Notes under the pieces: model-generated
What the model was told of the DNA's origin: nothing
What the model saw: only the letters and a program-made list of their open reading frames with translations
The model's database searches: none
Assembly (NCBI GenBank): GCA_963575655.1
Contig: CAUYTY010000261.1
Location: forward strand, 1-64,000
Direction of reading: 5' to 3'
Source of the DNA: Gammaproteobacteria bacterium
GTDB taxonomy: Bacteria; Pseudomonadota; Gammaproteobacteria; CAIRSR01
Length of the DNA: 64,000 bases
Part shown: piece by piece, positions 29,503 through 38,074 of the stretch
Layout of the letters: every line of letters starts with the position of its first letter
Numbering within the stretch: the first letter of the stretch is position 1
Made by a program: the position numbers and the translations under genes

Positions 29503-29853
29503 ATGAAAATAAGATACCTTATTGCCTTGTTAATGATTGTCGTAGCAGATTTGGTTTACGCAACAGAAACCGCATTGCCTCCCCCTCCCCTTCCCGAAAA
29601 GGAAGAGATCACGGAATCGAGTGTTCCCTTGCCAGGAGAACTCCCCGAGCCCGAGGTTACGATCGTAAATCGTGCGGAAGAGCGTGTAGAGGAATATCGA
29701 AGGGGGGGGATCCTCTACATGGTGAAAGTCGTTCCACAGGTAGGTCCTAGTTATTATCTGATAGATACCGATGGCGACGGCAATCTTGAAACTCGCCGAG
29801 ATGGCCTAGAACCTAATATTTCGATTCCGATGTGGATGTTATTTCAATGGTAA
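29503..29853 (+). CDS. DUF2782-family small exported protein
   Basis: 116 residues with a signal peptide (YLIALLMIVVADLVYA), a Pro/Glu-rich stretch, and the family core VTIVNRAEERVEEYRRGG, then YMVKVVPQVGPSYYLID and MWMLFQW at the end. Probably periplasmic. DUF2782 proteins have no known activity. The start at 29503 (MKIRYLIALL) begins at the signal peptide. Its TAA stop overlaps the ATG of the next gene, which indicates translational coupling. Confidence 0.8.
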   Translation: MKIRYLIALLMIVVADLVYATETALPPPPLPEKEEITESSVPLPGELPEPEVTIVNRAEERVEEYRRGGILYMVKVVPQVGPSYYLIDTDGDGNLETRRDGLEPNISIPMWMLFQW

Positions 29854-30923
29854 CCAGTGACGCGACGCCAGAATTCGCCGAACCAGGCGCACAGATGTTC
29901 GCCAACCGTCTACGCAAAAATCTCAGGGAATTGGGGGGGTGGGCGGCCCGCGAGGGTATCGATTGCTATCGGCTGTACGATGCGGATATGCCGGAATATG
30001 CCCTTGCCATCGATATCTACCAAGGCGAGCGACGTTGGGTCCATTGTCAGGAATATGAGGCCCCGCCCACGATCGATCGCGAAAAAGCTGCGGCACGACT
30101 GGCTCAGGCAATGACGGTGATACCCATGGTGTTGGAGGTGCCAAAGACGCAGGTCTTCCTCAAGATCCGTCGACGCCAGAAGGACCGTAGCCAGTATCAA
30201 CGACAGAGTGAAGAGGGACGGTTCCATGAGGTCCGCGAGAATGGAGCTACCTTCCTAGTCAATTTTACCGATCACCTGGATACGGGATTATTTTTGGACC
30301 ATCGCCCGACACGGGCATTGGTTCGAACGTTGGCACAGGGGCGGCGATTTCTTAATCTCTACGCCTATACCGGTACGGCCACGGTACAAGCGGCTCTCGG
30401 TGGGGCCATTTCCACTACTAGCGTCGATCTTTCCGCCACCTATCTGGCTTGGGCGCGACGTAATCTCGTGCGTAACGGCTTTTTCCTCCCCAATGTCGCA
30501 CCGGAAAAGCAGGCTAAAGGCACCGGGATTGGAGCCAATCAACGCCACGAATTCATCACCGCCGACGTTCTCCCCTGGTTAATCGAGGCAGGGACGACGC
30601 AGGCTCAGCGATTACCCGGAAGACAACAGAAACCACGCTATGGTCTCATTTTTCTTGACCCCCCGACTTTTTCGCGATCCAAGCGGATGAAGGGGGTCCT
30701 CGATATTCAACGTGACCATCTCACGCTCCTCCTAGCAGCGGCAAGGCTCTTGGAACCCGATGGAGTTATTCTATTTTCTACCCATTACCGCCGATTCTTT
30801 TTGGACCGGGCCGCCCTAACCACAGCGCGATTGGTGGCGGAAGACATTACCACCCAAACCCTTCCCCGAGATTTTGCACGCAATGCGCATATTCACCAAT
30901 GCTGGCGCATTACCATGCTTTAA
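29847..30923 (+). CDS. SAM-dependent 23S rRNA methyltransferase, RlmK-like (stand-alone)
   Basis: 358 residues matching the C-terminal RlmK half of the fused RlmKL: GLFLDHRPTRALVR, FLNLYAYTGTATVQAALGG (SAM-binding) and LIFLDPPTFSRSKRM (catalytic NPPY-like loop). In E. coli RlmK makes m7G2069 and is fused to RlmL. Here the protein starts directly with the linker-like FANRLRKNLRELG, so no RlmL half is attached. The ATG at 29847 overlaps the preceding stop by seven bases. Confidence 0.85.
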   Translation: MVTSDATPEFAEPGAQMFANRLRKNLRELGGWAAREGIDCYRLYDADMPEYALAIDIYQGERRWVHCQEYEAPPTIDREKAAARLAQAMTVIPMVLEVPKTQVFLKIRRRQKDRSQYQRQSEEGRFHEVRENGATFLVNFTDHLDTGLFLDHRPTRALVRTLAQGRRFLNLYAYTGTATVQAALGGAISTTSVDLSATYLAWARRNLVRNGFFLPNVAPEKQAKGTGIGANQRHEFITADVLPWLIEAGTTQAQRLPGRQQKPRYGLIFLDPPTFSRSKRMKGVLDIQRDHLTLLLAAARLLEPDGVILFSTHYRRFFLDRAALTTARLVAEDITTQTLPRDFARNAHIHQCWRITML

Positions 30924-31156
30924 TTCACCGTGTATCAACCTCTTACGGCAATCCTCTGATACGATAACGGTAACCGTCCAGACCCTCCAGGGAGAACGAC
31001 CATCTTGGCCACGAGAGAGCAAGCGAGATACCCGCATTTCCAGGGGCGAGAGAACAATCACCGATGACGCTTCCTGGCGAACGGTCAGGTCGCGTCGGTC
31101 GCTTGCGCTAAAACTGGAAAATGTTAGGATTAGATATACATCAAAGACATAGCTCT

Positions 31157-32299
31157 ATGTTCCTTGCTCCCTATGCCTCCCATGAACGTCATTCGCGGGG
31201 TCGACGCCACCGTGAACCACCTCCTGAACTGCGCGGGGAATACCAGCGTGACCGGGACCGCATCATACATTCCACCTCTTTCCGACGGTTGGAGTACAAA
31301 ACCCAGGTTTTCATCAACCACCGTGGGGATCTCTATCGTACCCGCCTCACCCACTCCCTCGAAGTGGCTCAGATTGGGCGTAGCGTTGCCCGGATCATGG
31401 GTCTTCACGAGGATCTTAGCGAAGCCATCGCCCTGGCCCACGACCTCGGCCACGCCCCCTTCGGCCATGCCGGTCAGGAAGCCCTCAATACATGTCTAAG
31501 GGACTACGGAGGATTCGAGCACAACCTCCAATCATTGCGCGTGGTGGATGAGCTAGAGGAGCGCTACGCCGAATTTCGCGGGCTCAATCTTACTTTCGAG
31601 ACGCGCGAGGGTATCCTCAAACACTGCAATCCCGTCAATGCGGCGACAATTGGCGAGGTTGGCCTCCGCTTTTTGGTGGGCGGACAACCCTCTCTGGAGG
31701 CACAAGTAGCGAATTTGGCCGATGAAATCGCTTACAATTGCCACGATGTGGATGACGGCTTACGCTCGGGCTTGATTACGCTCGACCAACTCCGAGACGT
31801 ACCGCTGTTTCAGGAACCTTACGAAGAGGTGGTGCGTCTTTATCCCGACCTCTCCGAGCGGCGCGTCATTCACGAGGTGGTACGACGGATGATTAATCGT
31901 CAGGTGGTGACTCTGGTGGAGGCAAGCTTGGAACGTTTGAAGCATGCCAATCCCCGTGAGGCGGATGAGGTGCGACAGTGTGCCAGTCCTCTTATTCGTT
32001 TCTCGCCGTCCATGGTTGAACAGAATCACAAACTCCGCCAATTTTTGCACGCGGCCCTCTATGGCCACTATCGAATCCACCGCACTTCAGTAAAGGTAGG
32101 GCATCTGATCGGTGCATTATTTGAGGCTTTCTTCGCCGACCCGTGCCTGCTACCTCCTCAAACCCTAGCAATACTTCAGGAGCGAGAGGTGGAGAGTGGG
32201 GCTACGGGTCGAGCACAAGCCGTGGCCGACTATATCGCCGGCATGACCGATCGCTATGCCATCGTCGAATACCAGCGGGTGTTGGACCCCAGTGTCTAG
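31157..32299 (+). CDS. dgt: Deoxyguanosinetriphosphate triphosphohydrolase-like protein
   Basis: A 380-residue HD-domain enzyme of the dGTPase family, which removes triphosphate from dNTPs. Motifs are HSRGRRHREPPPELRGEYQR at the N-terminus, FRRLEYKTQVFINHRGDLY, the HD set RLTHSLEVAQ / ALAHDLGHAPFGHAG and LADEIAYNCHDVDDGL. A Met at 31121 would add 12 residues; 31157 matches the usual family start. It is not clear which dNTP is preferred. Confidence 0.9.
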   Translation: MFLAPYASHERHSRGRRHREPPPELRGEYQRDRDRIIHSTSFRRLEYKTQVFINHRGDLYRTRLTHSLEVAQIGRSVARIMGLHEDLSEAIALAHDLGHAPFGHAGQEALNTCLRDYGGFEHNLQSLRVVDELEERYAEFRGLNLTFETREGILKHCNPVNAATIGEVGLRFLVGGQPSLEAQVANLADEIAYNCHDVDDGLRSGLITLDQLRDVPLFQEPYEEVVRLYPDLSERRVIHEVVRRMINRQVVTLVEASLERLKHANPREADEVRQCASPLIRFSPSMVEQNHKLRQFLHAALYGHYRIHRTSVKVGHLIGALFEAFFADPCLLPPQTLAILQEREVESGATGRAQAVADYIAGMTDRYAIVEYQRVLDPSV

Positions 32300-32323
32300 C
32301 CTCGAACCTGTGATCGGAAGCCT

Positions 32324-32575
32324 ATGCGCATCTACCTGCAAACCCCTTTTACCTCTGAGCGCCCCCCGCGCTTTTGTATGCTCTCCCTGCAACAGGATTT
32401 GCTGGAGGGTTGGACCCTGATCCGAGAGACCGGTTACCAGGGTTCCTCAGGCCAGGTCAAACGCGAGAATTTTGGCAACCAAGAGGCCGCCGAACATGCC
32501 TTGGAAATCGCCCGAGATGCTCAGATCAAACGTGGCTATCGCGTAATGTTTGCCAGTGGCCGCCCTCCGCCCTAA
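32324..32575 (+). CDS. WGR-domain protein
   Basis: 83 residues, almost entirely one WGR-type domain: RFCMLSLQQDLLEGWTLIRE and GYQGSSGQVKRENFGN. WGR domains bind nucleic acid or accompany DNA-repair and regulatory proteins; a stand-alone copy has no fixed role. Its stop is 7 bp from the damX-like start, so the two probably share a transcript with dgt. Confidence 0.75.
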   Translation: MRIYLQTPFTSERPPRFCMLSLQQDLLEGWTLIRETGYQGSSGQVKRENFGNQEAAEHALEIARDAQIKRGYRVMFASGRPPP

Positions 32576-32582
32576 CCCCGTT

Positions 32583-34238
32583 ATGGCCGCCCCTGCCCCT
32601 CCCCGCACCCCAGCCCTTCGTTCCGAAGGAGGTGGCAGCGACCCTTTTGCTCCAAATACACACTACTTCTTTCAAGAAATTTCTCGCGTCCAGCGATTGG
32701 ACCTACTCTACAGCTTGCTTCACTACGACCGTTCCGTGTCGGTCCTCATTGGTCCTCCGGGGGCTGGTAAGACCACACTGCTCCTCCAACTCCAAAAGCG
32801 GATGAGGCGTACCCACCCTACCGCCCTGCTAACCGCCTATCCAGAATTGGAGGCGGAACCTCTATTGGACGAGGCCCAACGCCAGTTCAACGCTGCTTTG
32901 GCTGCGGGAGGACTGGAAGGGGCAATGGAAGCGGTAATGCTGGTCGATGATGCCGACACCCTCGCTGATGTGGTGTTAAGGGTGTTGCTCACCCCATCTT
33001 CTGGGCAGGGGAGCGGACAAATTCGAGTGTTAATTACCGGTACCCCAGCGTTGGAACAGCGTATTGCGTCTTTTTCGGACTTAGATCCCGCAGCCAGAGT
33101 GCTGGAACTACTGCCGTTTACAGAGGAAGACAGTGCCCGCTTTGTACGTGCTCGCCTGGAAGCAGCGGGTATTCACTCCCACCCGTTACTCCTGCCCGCA
33201 GCCCTCAAACGATTACACCACGAGAGTGGCGGCTGGCCGGGGGCGATCGTGACCCGTGCTCGAGCTGCCCTGAACCCTGTTGCAGCTCGACCCGGAAAGA
33301 CCCCGAAAGCAGCGCCCCCAAAAAAAATCGCCAAACCCAATAACCGTCCAGGAGTTAACCGCTTTGGGGGACTGAATCGCCTGGGAAGTATGATTCGCAA
33401 GAGTATTCGCCAAGCGATTCGTTCCTACTGGTTGTGGCCAGCGATGGGGGTGGTAACTCTGGCCATCCTTTTTGGGTTGTGGCCAAAGGATGTCCCGCAG
33501 GTTTTTTCACCAACGACGGTATCCACCCTGCCACCACCACCGGCTCGTGAGACTCCGCCAACACAACCACAACCCCCAACGGCAGAAAAATCTCCCAGTA
33601 CGGCGACGATTCACGAATCTCCTGCAGCAACCTCGACGGTCGAACACCCTGGTTCGAATCCTGCGCCGGCAACGCATCCACCACTCATCGGGCCACCCCG
33701 AGAGACCGTCGTTGCATCTTCACTCCCGCTCACATCGTTGGCGACGCCCCCCCCGGTATCGACTTCGCCCGCTCAGCTCTCCATATCCGCCACCGCTACG
33801 GGACCCACCACTGCTGCGCATCCTGCACCAACGCCCTTACCTGCCGCATCTACTACGTCCTCACCGCCTCAACCGGTGGTTGCCACGCCAGCTCCACCGC
33901 CTTCTAGCCCTACCCCTGCGACCTCTGGAGGTTTGCAATCCGAGGCGTGGTTACGGGCACAACGTCCCAATGACTATACCTTGCAGCTCATGAGTGGAAA
34001 TTCCGAAGCACCGCTCCAAGAATTTCTACAACGCTGGAAAATTACCGGAACGATGAACATCGCCCGTACCCGGCGCAGTGGACATGACTGGTTCGCGCTG
34101 CTCTACGGGTCCTACCCGAATTCACATCAAGCCCAGGAAGCGATCAAACAACTGCCCCACGGTATAGGGAAACCCTGGACACGTACCTTCGGCAGCGTGC
34201 AGCAGGACCTCCAGCCTTCCAATGGATTAGGAAGATAA
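32583..34238 (+). CDS. DamX-like protein: AAA ATPase, one membrane segment, SPOR domain
   Basis: A 551-residue inner-membrane protein. The N-terminal ExeA-like AAA domain has Walker A IGPPGAGKTTLLLQ (about residues 57-70) and Walker B-like AVMLVDDADT. One membrane segment is near 280-300 (LWPAMGVVTLAILFGLW). A long Pro/Thr/Ser-rich periplasmic linker leads to a C-terminal SPOR domain (YTLQLMSGNSEAPLQEFLQ), which binds denuded peptidoglycan at division sites. DamX is a cell-division accessory protein in gammaproteobacteria. The ATG at 32583 is used; a TTG at 32550 would overlap the WGR gene. Confidence 0.85.
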   Translation: MAAPAPPRTPALRSEGGGSDPFAPNTHYFFQEISRVQRLDLLYSLLHYDRSVSVLIGPPGAGKTTLLLQLQKRMRRTHPTALLTAYPELEAEPLLDEAQRQFNAALAAGGLEGAMEAVMLVDDADTLADVVLRVLLTPSSGQGSGQIRVLITGTPALEQRIASFSDLDPAARVLELLPFTEEDSARFVRARLEAAGIHSHPLLLPAALKRLHHESGGWPGAIVTRARAALNPVAARPGKTPKAAPPKKIAKPNNRPGVNRFGGLNRLGSMIRKSIRQAIRSYWLWPAMGVVTLAILFGLWPKDVPQVFSPTTVSTLPPPPARETPPTQPQPPTAEKSPSTATIHESPAATSTVEHPGSNPAPATHPPLIGPPRETVVASSLPLTSLATPPPVSTSPAQLSISATATGPTTAAHPAPTPLPAASTTSSPPQPVVATPAPPPSSPTPATSGGLQSEAWLRAQRPNDYTLQLMSGNSEAPLQEFLQRWKITGTMNIARTRRSGHDWFALLYGSYPNSHQAQEAIKQLPHGIGKPWTRTFGSVQQDLQPSNGLGR

Positions 34239-34475
34239 CCACTTTGGCCACCGGTTTGAGTTGAGATCTCGTGTCAAAATGACGGCGTTTTACATGTGTC
34301 GGTCTGCCGTCGCTCGACTCGCTAACTGTTGTCGAAGTCTTGGCGGGACTTTCTCTCCGATCCAGCAAAAGCCAATAACTAATTGTTTCTCATTAAATTA
34401 ACGCCTATTTCGAAGCTGGCACGATTGTAGCATATCCTAGGATATGCGGCATTCCAGCGAAGAAAGGGTCTACCA

Positions 34476-35495
34476 ATGAACACGTTGCTTGATTTAGCGG
34501 GAGGGATTGCTCAGGAATCACCTTCCGCCGCCATTTTTTTTCCATCCATCGCTCACCAGGAACCACCTCCTGCCGCTCTCGTCTTTCCACCTACCGAGGA
34601 TGACGGCCCGGCAACGAGTCTTCCTGCTCTACGCTTGGTGGGAGTTCTCCAGACTAGCCTGGAGCTGGAACAGATACTCCGTCTGTTTTCAGCGGAACTT
34701 GCCCCCCTGGTGAATCATGAAGGGCTGACCTTCTTTCCGCCCACCAAGGGCGGACATTTGGCCTTAGGACAACGCGCCCATTACAGCGTGAGCTACTGCC
34801 TTACCCTCTACGGTCATTCCCTTGGGACTTTGCTGGTGTATCGGGATCGACGCTTTACCAAAAACGAGGTAAAAACCCTTGAGGATTTGATGAGGGGGTT
34901 GGTCTATCCCCTGCGCAACGCCCTTCTTTACCAGGAGGCATTGGCGGCAGCCCTTCGTGACCCGCTCACCGGAATCGGTAATCGGGCAGCCTTGGATCAG
35001 GCATTGGATCGGGAGGTGAAATTAGCCCGACGCAGTGGCGCATCATTGTCCCTGCTGATCTTGGACGTAGATCACTTTAAGCGGGTAAACGATACCTATG
35101 GTCACGCTGCGGGTGACTGCGTACTGCGCACACTGGCCCATTGCGTTACGACCTGCGTTCGCACCACCGACCTTGTGGCTCGTTTCGGTGGTGAAGAGTT
35201 GGCCGTGTTGCTTAATAATACTGATGCACATGGAGCCTATCTTCTTGCCGAACGTATTCGTGTTGCGATAGAGGCTACGCAAATTCAACACAACAATCAG
35301 ACAATCCAAGTGACCGTAAGTATCGGGGTATCCGATCTTCACCCCAAAGACGATGAGCGCAATCTCTTCTGCCGCGCCGATGCAGCCCTCTACCGAGCAA
35401 AAGAGACCGGACGTAACCGCGTTCGCTACGGCAGCATTTCGGGCGAGACTATGACCATGGACTTGGTTATAGGTGAAACTAGAGGAAATGCCTGA
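34476..35495 (+). CDS. Diguanylate cyclase with N-terminal GAF-like region
   Basis: 339 residues making cyclic di-GMP. The region 45-150 looks like a GAF-type fold (LVGVLQTSLELEQILRLFS). The GGDEF domain has DPLTGIGNRAALDQAL, LLILDVDHFKRVNDTYGH and the active-site ARFGGEELAVLL. RTTD five residues before GGEE is an intact RxxD inhibitory site, so product feedback is expected. A purine-rich GAAGAAAGG precedes the ATG. It is 2.6 kb from the chemotaxis cluster, which encodes an HD-GYP regulator. Confidence 0.92.
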   Translation: MNTLLDLAGGIAQESPSAAIFFPSIAHQEPPPAALVFPPTEDDGPATSLPALRLVGVLQTSLELEQILRLFSAELAPLVNHEGLTFFPPTKGGHLALGQRAHYSVSYCLTLYGHSLGTLLVYRDRRFTKNEVKTLEDLMRGLVYPLRNALLYQEALAAALRDPLTGIGNRAALDQALDREVKLARRSGASLSLLILDVDHFKRVNDTYGHAAGDCVLRTLAHCVTTCVRTTDLVARFGGEELAVLLNNTDAHGAYLLAERIRVAIEATQIQHNNQTIQVTVSIGVSDLHPKDDERNLFCRADAALYRAKETGRNRVRYGSISGETMTMDLVIGETRGNA

Positions 35496-36286
35496 GGATC
35501 AATGCGCAAACTTCCGGCTACCCGCTGAAGCCGCGTTACCTAGTACCCGACCAAAAACCGTCTTAATTTCCAACTTAGAGGATGCCCGCCATTAGCCGAA
35601 GATTGAGCAAAACGATCTCCCCCCGACTAATAACCAACCAAAGTTACTACCTAGCAAGCGGTTAAATCATCGCTCCGGCGGAAATTGCCGGAATGACGAC
35701 CTAACGGGTTATAGGTAACAGCTCTAGCAACCATTCTCCGAAACTTACCCATCTATCACGATGACAAATGGTGTTCGGTTCCTGCTTCATCGAGGCTGCC
35801 CAGGGAATGGCTTGGTTTTCGCCAGTAAGACTCCCCTTAGCGGGGAGTCTTACGCGGATTGCGCCGCAGCCGACAACTCCCCCAGGTCTCACGACCTCTC
35901 CACAGGCTTAAGATTCCGTGGAACTCACGGTACGTTGATATTGTTGACTATCCAGTTTGGTTTAGCAAACGAGCCGAGGTGGATAAAAACATCCAGTGGT
36001 CCTATGTCGAGGGGTGTATTTGTGAATGTATGTCCATAAAAGAGCACATACCTGGCACCAGCCGATCACCCTCCGAGCGGTAAAATCGAGACAGTTTTTG
36101 GCCAAGCACTAGGCAGCAACTTTAGTCAGGCAAACGAGGAGCTGCAGGTGAGATAGATAGCTTGCCGACCAACAACCACATTAAGGACAAACAAATACAC
36201 TAAGTTACAAAAAACTGCAACAGTGGACACTATAATTAACTTAAAAACCTACCACGAACAAACTCAATAAGTGTTCGGGTCGTTGT
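35496..36286. other. Intergenic region with decayed repeats
   Basis: About 790 bp without a supported gene. A decayed TIR element with a TTGCCGGAATGACG interior runs roughly from 35635 to 35740 (ends AAAGTTACTACCTA and TATAGGTAACA). A strong hairpin lies at 35825-35853. A 75-codon frame at 35859-36083 shows no family resemblance. The rest is featureless to me. Confidence 0.5.
35825..35853. repeat. Perfect hairpin, 12-bp arms
   Basis: GTAAGACTCCCC and GGGGAGTCTTAC with loop TTAGC. There is no T-run on either side and no gene ends within 300 bp, so it is not an obvious terminator. Confidence 0.6.
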
Positions 36287-36292
36287 TAGCTA

Positions 36293-36407
36293 ACTCAAGT
36301 TGCCACCTATTAAACTCGGTCACAGGAAGAATAAAACTGTTAGGTGTAGATACCGGATGTGTTTGCAACATAAAATCAGCACGTTAGGCATAGGTAACAA
36401 CTTGGGT
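36293..36407. repeat. TIR element with non-palindromic interior
   Basis: 115 bp. Left end ACTCAAGTTGCCACCTA and right end TAGGTAACAACTTGGGT, flanked by TAGCTA at 36287-36292 and 36408-36413. The interior is AT-rich and unlike types B, C or D. It lies 35 bp upstream of the ankyrin gene, so its insertion would have moved or replaced that gene's promoter. Confidence 0.85.
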
Positions 36408-36442
36408 TAGCTAATCTCAAATCAGAAAATTAAGGGGGATCT

Positions 36443-37738
36443 ATGGAACATCGCATAACTGCGTTAATGGTTGCCTCAAGGAATAATCACATAGGGGCAG
36501 TTGATTTCTTGCTTTCAGAAGGAGCTAACGTTCACGCCAGAACAACAGATGAAACTACCGCATTGATGATAGCCTCTGAGCATGGCTATCTCGGAATAGT
36601 TCAAACATTACTTGCAAACAAAGCAGACCCCAACGCTAAAAGGAACGACGGCGTCACCGCATTAATGATGGCTTCCCGAAATGGTCACCTGGAAGTTGTC
36701 CACGCCCTCCTTGCCAAAGGCAATAATGTTAACGCAAAAATGTCGGATGGTATAACTGCGCTGATCCTTGCTGCAGAACGTGGTCATTCGAAAATAGTAC
36801 AAGCTCTGCTCTCAGCAGGAGCTCAAATTAATGATAAAACATTTGATTGCCGAACCGTGCAATCGTCTTCTAATAATCGATATGTCGTCTCTGATTTATT
36901 AGACGCAGCGGAGCATGGCGATGTAGGTAGAATTGCATCCCTGCTAAGTTATGGTATTCCAATAGATTCCACGCAAGACCGCGACTTGACCGCATTGATG
37001 ATTGCGTCACACAACGGCCATCTTGATGTAGTTAAAGCATTGATCGAAAGAAATGTCAGCATCAACGCAAGGATGTCCGATGGTGCAACGGCATTAATGG
37101 CCGCCGCCGCATATGGCTATCTTGAAGTGGTAGAGATGTTGCTTCACCACGGCGCTGATGTAAATATTAAAATGATTGACGGAGAAACCGCATTAATAGT
37201 TGCCGCTGAGTATGGTCGTCTCAATACGATACAAGCACTACTTAAGAAAGGCGCTGATGTTAACGCCAAAATGACTGACGGTACGACTGCATTAATGATT
37301 TCTTCCAATAATAATCACCTCAGAGTAGTCCAGTCGCTACTTTTCAGTGGGGTCGACGTCAACGCCAAAATGACCAACGGTACGACCGCATTAATGCTGG
37401 CCGCTGAGAACGGCCACCTCATGGTTGCGCAGGAGTTAATTGCCAACAGCGCAGACATCAATGCAAAAAGAAATGATGGTGTAAATGCGCTAATGTTTGC
37501 CTCAATAAATAATTACCAGAAAATTGTCCATGTGTTGCTTGCTAAGGGTGCTGACGTTAACGCAAAAAATGTAGACGGTATGACTGCGTTGACGTTTGCC
37601 ACAGAGAATGGAAATCTTGAAACAGTGCAAGCATTACTCGCGGGGGGGGGGCCGATACAAATCACTGGACGATGCATGATAAAACCGCCCTACAGATAGC
37701 GGCCGCGAACGGACACGCCAGTATTGAAAATTGTTAAC
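36443..37738 (+). CDS. Ankyrin-repeat protein with late homopolymer frameshift
   Basis: About 12 ankyrin repeats of 33 residues, with the consensus DG-TALM-A---GHL-VV-ALL-KGADVNAKM. A spacer at 150-175 breaks the array after the fourth repeat. There is no signal peptide. A run of ten G near 37642-37651 shifts the frame; as sequenced, translation stops at 37699 with the unrelated tail PIQITGRCMIKPPYR. With 8 (or 11) G the last repeat continues GADTNHWTMHDKTALQIAAA and NGHASIENC to a stop at 37736-37738. Ankyrin arrays bind proteins; the partner is unknown. Repeats are similar at DNA level, so recombination could vary their number. Confidence 0.85.
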
Positions 37739-38074
37739 TAAAGCGTCCTGATACGGTATAACCGTTCCCCTCTCCCACCGGGAGGGGGGATAAATTATTA
37801 CAGCGTGCCCCCTAATATAATAGACATTACCGGGAACCTTTCGGAAGCTAACCGTCATTCCGGAATAACGATATAACGAGCTATAGGTAGCAACTTGAGT
37901 TATCTATCGATACTCTTGAGTGATTGCATAACCGATAGAGCCTTTGTGTTGACCTAACGGCCACCAACGTAAAACTGCACAGAAATCGAACACAGCCGTA
38001 GGTTGCGCCAACGCAGAAGGTTCAAAATAAAACGCCGTCCCATCTCATGAACCGGAGATGAAATTGGGGGACAG
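37739..38074. other. Intergenic region with fragments of both repeat families
   Basis: A C/G-rich CCCCTCTCCC-accGGGAGGGG palindrome and TAGACATTACCGGGAACC (near 37821) look like a broken copy of the TAGACATTATCGG family. A TIR right end TAGGTAGCAACTTGAGT with a CATTCCGG interior follows near 37852-37900. No gene is seen. Confidence 0.5.

Noticed and set aside
33645-33670. GGTTCGAATCC, a tRNA T-loop-like string
   Set aside because: It lies in the Pro-rich linker of the damX-like gene and no acceptor or anticodon stems can be drawn around it.
35859-36083. 75-codon plus-strand frame
   Set aside because: No family motif, no ribosome-binding site and surrounded by decayed repeats.
36287-36413. 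TAGCTA repeats considered as attachment sites of an integrated element around the ankyrin gene
   Set aside because: Both copies flank the same 115-bp TIR element, which explains them; no integrase is nearby.
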